Shown here: piece after piece, positions 7,052 to 8,449 of the stretch
Layout of the letters: each line of letters begins with the position of its first letter
Numbering within the stretch: position 1 is the first letter of the stretch
Source: Treponema sp.
GTDB taxonomy: Bacteria; Spirochaetota; Spirochaetia; Treponematales; Breznakiellaceae
NCBI GenBank assembly: GCA_031267115.1
Contig: JAIRZS010000060.1
Coordinates: 1-8,449, forward strand
Length of the DNA: 8,449 nt
Direction: 5' to 3'
The notes under the pieces: generated by a model
Told to the model about the DNA's origin: nothing
Databases searched by the model: none
Seen by the model: only the letters and a program-made list of their open reading frames with translations
Program-made: the position numbers and the translations under genes

Positions 7052-7789
7052 TGACGCAAGGGGTAAATTTTCCCGGGGGCGGATCTTGATTTCGCCGAAC
7101 ATGCGGTTTTGATAAACCTGGATCATCCGGGTTTTAACCGCTTCCAGCATCGCGAGAAAGGCGCAAATTACGTCCAGTACGGATCCGGTGCGGGTCACAA
7201 TATCGGTAAAACTGCACTCGCCGCGGGTCTCAAGCAACTCGCAGAGGAGGGTTATTTTTTCATTTACGGAAACTTCCTCGTGCATATCGATAATCTGCTC
7301 AAGGGAAAGCCTGCCGATAAGGCTCGAAAAAGTTTTCATAAGGTCCCAGATATCCGCCTCTTCCCAAAGCTCCTCCTCAGTAAAAGGCAGGGGCCTCTGG
7401 AGCTTTTTCCGCTCAACCACCCACTCGGTCTCCCTCTCCTTTTCTTCCATAAGCTCCGAAAGCCTTCTGAATTTCTGGTACTCGATAAGCTTTTCAACCA
7501 GATCCTGCCGGGGGTCTTCCAGTTCGTCATCCTGTGCAATCTCCACCGGAAGGAGCATGCGGCTCTTGATATAGAGCAGATTGGCGGCCATAGAATGAAA
7601 TTCAGTCAGGTCTTCCAGGTCAAGCTCGGCGGAATAGCTTAAATATTCCAGGTACTGCTCGGTAATTTGAGCGATGGGGATATCGTAGATGTTGACTTCG
7701 TTCTTCCTGATCAGAAAAAGCAAAAGATCCAGGGGGCCTTCGAATTCCTTAACCCTGAAACTACGGGCTGCCCCGGCATTGGTAACCAT
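7049..7789 (-). CDS. scpA: Segregation and condensation protein A (kleisin)
   Basis: This 246-aa protein is the kleisin subunit of the SMC-ScpAB condensin, bridging the SMC heads. The family signature FEGPLDLLLFLIRKNEVNIYDIPIAQITEQYLEYL starts near residue 16, followed by the LLYIKSRMLLP block near 72-82, an acidic linker (EIAQDDELEDPRQDLVEKLIEYQKFR), and a C-terminal winged helix (about 180-240). The ATG at 7789 is the only start: no other start codon precedes the conserved region, and upstream in this frame a TAG occurs inside the tRNA. The start lies only 2 nt from the tRNA 3' end, with no Shine-Dalgarno (the preceding bases are pyrimidine-rich tRNA acceptor sequence). It heads the minus-strand protein-coding train and is followed by scpB. 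Confidence 0.95.
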   Translation of the reverse strand: MVTNAGAARSFRVKEFEGPLDLLLFLIRKNEVNIYDIPIAQITEQYLEYLSYSAELDLEDLTEFHSMAANLLYIKSRMLLPVEIAQDDELEDPRQDLVEKLIEYQKFRRLSELMEEKERETEWVVERKKLQRPLPFTEEELWEEADIWDLMKTFSSLIGRLSLEQIIDMHEEVSVNEKITLLCELLETRGECSFTDIVTRTGSVLDVICAFLAMLEAVKTRMIQVYQNRMFGEIKIRPRENLPLAS

Positions 7790-7791
7790 AC

Positions 7792-7864
7792 TGGAGATAG
7801 GGGGATTCGAACCCCCGGCCTATAGATTGCGAACCTATCGCTCTACCAACTGAGCTATATCCCC
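7792..7864 (-). tRNA. tRNA-Ala, anticodon CGC (reads GCG)
   Basis: A 73-nt cloverleaf folds fully on the minus strand: 7-bp acceptor stem (GGGGATA with TATCTCC), 4-bp D stem with loop AGTTGGTA, 5-bp anticodon stem with loop TTCGCAA, 5-nt variable loop, and 5-bp T stem (GGGGG with CCCCC) with loop TTCGAAT. The anticodon is CGC. The G3-U70 wobble pair, the main alanine identity element, is present, as is discriminator A73. The 3' CCA is not encoded (next bases are GT, then the scpA ATG), so a CCA-adding enzyme is needed. It lies downstream of good promoters and directly against scpA, implying a joint transcript. Confidence 0.95.
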
Positions 7865-7905
7865 GCTTAATTCCGGCTGCGCCCCCCGTCGGGAAGCGTC
7901 CCGGC

Positions 7906-7914
7906 ATTATAACA
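7906..7914 (-). promoter_or_regulatory. Extended -10 promoter for tRNA-Ala and the scpA train
   Basis: The minus strand reads TGTTATAAT, a perfect TATAAT preceded by the TGn extension. The -35 position (TCGGTT at 17-nt spacing) is weak, which extended -10 promoters tolerate. Transcription would start near 7899, giving a leader of about 35 nt before the tRNA 5' end. Confidence 0.65.
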
Positions 7915-7923
7915 GCGTACCTC

Positions 7924-7952
7924 ATTAAAACCGAAGCGGGCCTTTTAGTCAA
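7924..7952 (-). promoter_or_regulatory. Second, upstream sigma-70-type promoter for tRNA-Ala and scpA train
   Basis: The minus strand carries TTGACT (7952-7947), a 17-nt spacer, and TTTAAT (7929-7924). This gives a start point near 7917, just upstream of the other promoter, so the tRNA appears to have two closely nested promoters. Confidence 0.6.
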
Positions 7953-8042
7953 GGGGAATTTGGAGGGCTTGTTTGTTTCTCGCCAAGAAAATGGCTGTTT
8001 TCGGCAAATAACAGGATTTTTCACCGTTTTATCTTGCTTTTG

Positions 8043-8136
8043 GGCGCATCCGCGCGCCAACCTGCCCGTAGGGCAGGACGGCCCGCGGACCGGGCTTTAC
8101 GCTTGTATCTTTTTTGCCTCCGGCAAAAAAGGATAC
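8043..8136. repeat. Cluster of four consecutive hairpins, likely copy of a dispersed repeat element
   Basis: Four inverted repeats follow one another with only 2-9 nt between them: GGCGC/GCGCC (8043-8058, loop 6), CCTGCCC/GGGCAGG (8061-8077, loop 3), GCCCG/CGGGC (8081-8095, loop 5), and a long arm GTATC-TTTTTTGCC pairing with GGCAAAAAAGGATAC (8105-8136, loop TCC, one bulged base). On the minus strand the last one is flanked by AAGGGATTGGAGCGG and AAGCGTAAAGCCCGG, which from memory resembles a short dispersed repeat seen in several bacterial genomes; I cannot confirm that here. None of the hairpins is followed by a U-tract in either direction, so they are not ordinary terminators. Confidence 0.6.
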
Positions 8137-8186
8137 CGCTCCAATCCCTTGCGCGTTCCGTATAGGGGCCTTTTTTTCTGCCAGTT

Positions 8187-8214
8187 ATTATAAGTTATAA
8201 AAAATCCGGTTCAA
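8187..8214 (-). promoter_or_regulatory. Minus-strand promoter-like sequence pointing into the hairpin cluster
   Basis: The minus strand has TTGAAC (8214-8209), a 16-nt spacer, and a perfect TATAAT (8192-8187). Transcription would begin near 8180 and run through the hairpin cluster towards the tRNA. No protein frame with a ribosome binding site follows, so it could make a structured RNA or be an extra distant promoter for the tRNA train. The region is AT-rich, which raises the risk of a chance match. Confidence 0.4.
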
Positions 8215-8228
8215 AAAAATCTAAGGAA

Positions 8229-8259
8229 GCTGTTCCAAAAACTGAAGTTTTGGAACAGC
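8229..8259. repeat. Perfect 12-bp stem-loop
   Basis: GCTGTTCCAAAA (8229-8240) and TTTTGGAACAGC (8248-8259) are perfect inverted copies around the 7-nt loop ACTGAAG. On the minus strand a T7 run follows about 9 nt after the stem (8213-8219), so it could be a weak terminator in that direction; on the plus strand no U-tract follows. It may instead be a short dispersed repeat. It lies upstream of the plus-strand promoter. Confidence 0.6.
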
Positions 8260-8266
8260 CCCTGTA

Positions 8267-8295
8267 TATTCATAAATACCGGTGTATGGTATTAT
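8267..8295 (+). promoter_or_regulatory. Extended -10 promoter for the plus-strand membrane-protein gene
   Basis: TGGTATTAT (8287-8295) is an extended -10 with a 5/6 match to TATAAT. At 17-nt spacing the -35 is TATTCA, a weak match. Start would be near 8302, leaving a 35-nt leader before the ATG at 8337. I see no sigma-28 (flagellar/chemotaxis) type motif. Confidence 0.45.
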
Positions 8296-8309
8296 GAGGA
8301 AAATACACC
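8281..8309. promoter_or_regulatory. Inverted repeat flanking the -10 box, candidate operator
   Basis: GGTGTAT (8281-8287) and ATACACC (8303-8309) are perfect inverted copies separated by 15 bp, giving 22 bp centre to centre, close to two helical turns. A second, nested repeat (AATACC at 8275-8280 and GGTATT at 8288-8293) overlaps the same promoter. The geometry suits a dimeric repressor, but no regulator is identified. Confidence 0.35.
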
Positions 8310-8336
8310 AAAGACGCAAAACAAAAGGGAGAAGTT

Positions 8337-8449
8337 ATGAAGGTGAGGATAACTATCGCGGCGCGTATTGCGCTATTGGTAGGGGTATTTGTAACCGCGA
8401 TTATGGCGGGGATTTTTTTCGTTGTGTCTACCAATGTCAAAAATACTAT
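8337..8449 (+). CDS. N-terminus of a membrane protein, probably a methyl-accepting chemotaxis receptor (partial)
   Basis: An ATG at 8337 opens a frame that runs off the right edge (37 full codons). AGGGAG at 8326-8331 lies 5 nt upstream, a strong ribosome binding site. The visible residues begin MKVRITIAARI, with a basic cytoplasmic start, then one hydrophobic helix (about residues 11-30, ALLVGVFVTAIMAGIFFVV) without a signal-peptidase or lipobox site, then polar residues (STNVKNT). That is the usual beginning of a chemotaxis receptor or a sensor kinase in which the first helix anchors a periplasmic sensor domain. The receptor call rests on this pattern only; no HAMP or signalling domain is visible. 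It is divergent from the tRNA/scpA train. Confidence 0.6.
   Translation, partial: MKVRITIAARIALLVGVFVTAIMAGIFFVVSTNVKNT

Larger units (their letters stand above)
7865..8336. other. 472-bp divergent intergenic region without a convincing gene
   Basis: This stretch separates the minus-strand tRNA/scpA train from the plus-strand gene at 8337. It contains two tRNA promoters at its left end, a cluster of four hairpins in the middle, a minus-strand promoter-like sequence at 8187-8214, a 12-bp stem-loop at 8229-8259, and the promoter and inverted repeat for the plus-strand gene at its right end. Open frames across it (such as 7960-8193 plus and 7761-8060 minus) run through the hairpins or the tRNA, lack ribosome binding sites and have no protein-like composition. 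Between 7960 and 8040 I see only a weak GCCA/TGGC hairpin (7982-7995). Confidence 0.7.

Noticed and set aside
7761..8060. Minus-strand open frame of 99 codons
   Set aside because: It covers the whole tRNA-Ala gene and both tRNA promoters, so it cannot be a normal coding gene.
8105..8136. Long hairpin considered as a rho-independent terminator
   Set aside because: The A/T tracts are inside the stem; neither strand has a U-tract after the stem.
8043..8136. Hairpin cluster considered as an integron attC site or CRISPR repeat
   Set aside because: No RYYYAAC/GTTRRRY core pair in the right arrangement, no integrase, and no regularly spaced direct repeats.
7960..8193. Plus-strand open frame of 77 codons in the intergenic region
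   Set aside because: It runs through the four hairpins, lacks a ribosome binding site, and its composition follows the inverted repeats.

Overview
This window looks like chromosomal DNA from a spirochaete, most likely a Treponema-type organism with roughly 50% GC (termite-gut treponemes would fit). The pointers are a cytidylate kinase fused in frame to ribosomal protein S1 (an arrangement I recall from Treponema), a lipoprotein with a loose spirochaete-style lipobox, and what looks like the start of a chemotaxis receptor gene. Species is inferred from gene content only.

Layout: one long minus-strand gene train runs from about 7864 down to the left edge. In transcription order it holds tRNA-Ala(CGC), scpA, scpB, an RluB/RsuA-type pseudouridine synthase, cmk-rpsA, a GAF-AAA+-Fis sigma-54 activator, a membrane-anchored TPR protein, a lipoprotein, and the signal-peptide start of a further exported protein that leaves the window. 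Spacing is tight (gaps of 2, 14, 45 and 10 nt, and overlaps of about 44, 17 and 17 nt), so co-transcription from the promoters just upstream of the tRNA is likely. Only the last junction (87 nt) leaves clear room for a separate promoter. The genes link chromosome condensation (ScpAB), rRNA modification (RluB), CMP/dCMP phosphorylation and translation initiation (Cmk-S1), a transcription regulator, and envelope proteins.

The region 7865-8336 has no convincing gene. It holds tandem minus-strand promoters for the tRNA/scpA train, four consecutive small hairpins (8043-8136) resembling a dispersed repeat element, a further minus-strand promoter-like sequence that would transcribe through those hairpins, a perfect 12-bp stem-loop (8229-8259), and a plus-strand extended -10 promoter flanked by an inverted repeat. 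From 8337 a divergent plus-strand gene begins, with a good ribosome binding site and an N-terminal membrane helix, cut by the right edge.

The points most worth a second look are: scpA starting 2 nt after the tRNA; an internal Shine-Dalgarno and ATG exactly at the Cmk/S1 boundary; the sigma-54 activator carrying GAFTNA in place of GAFTGA; and the hairpin cluster with its own candidate promoter. I found no CRISPR array, insertion sequence, phage gene or clear new multi-gene system.
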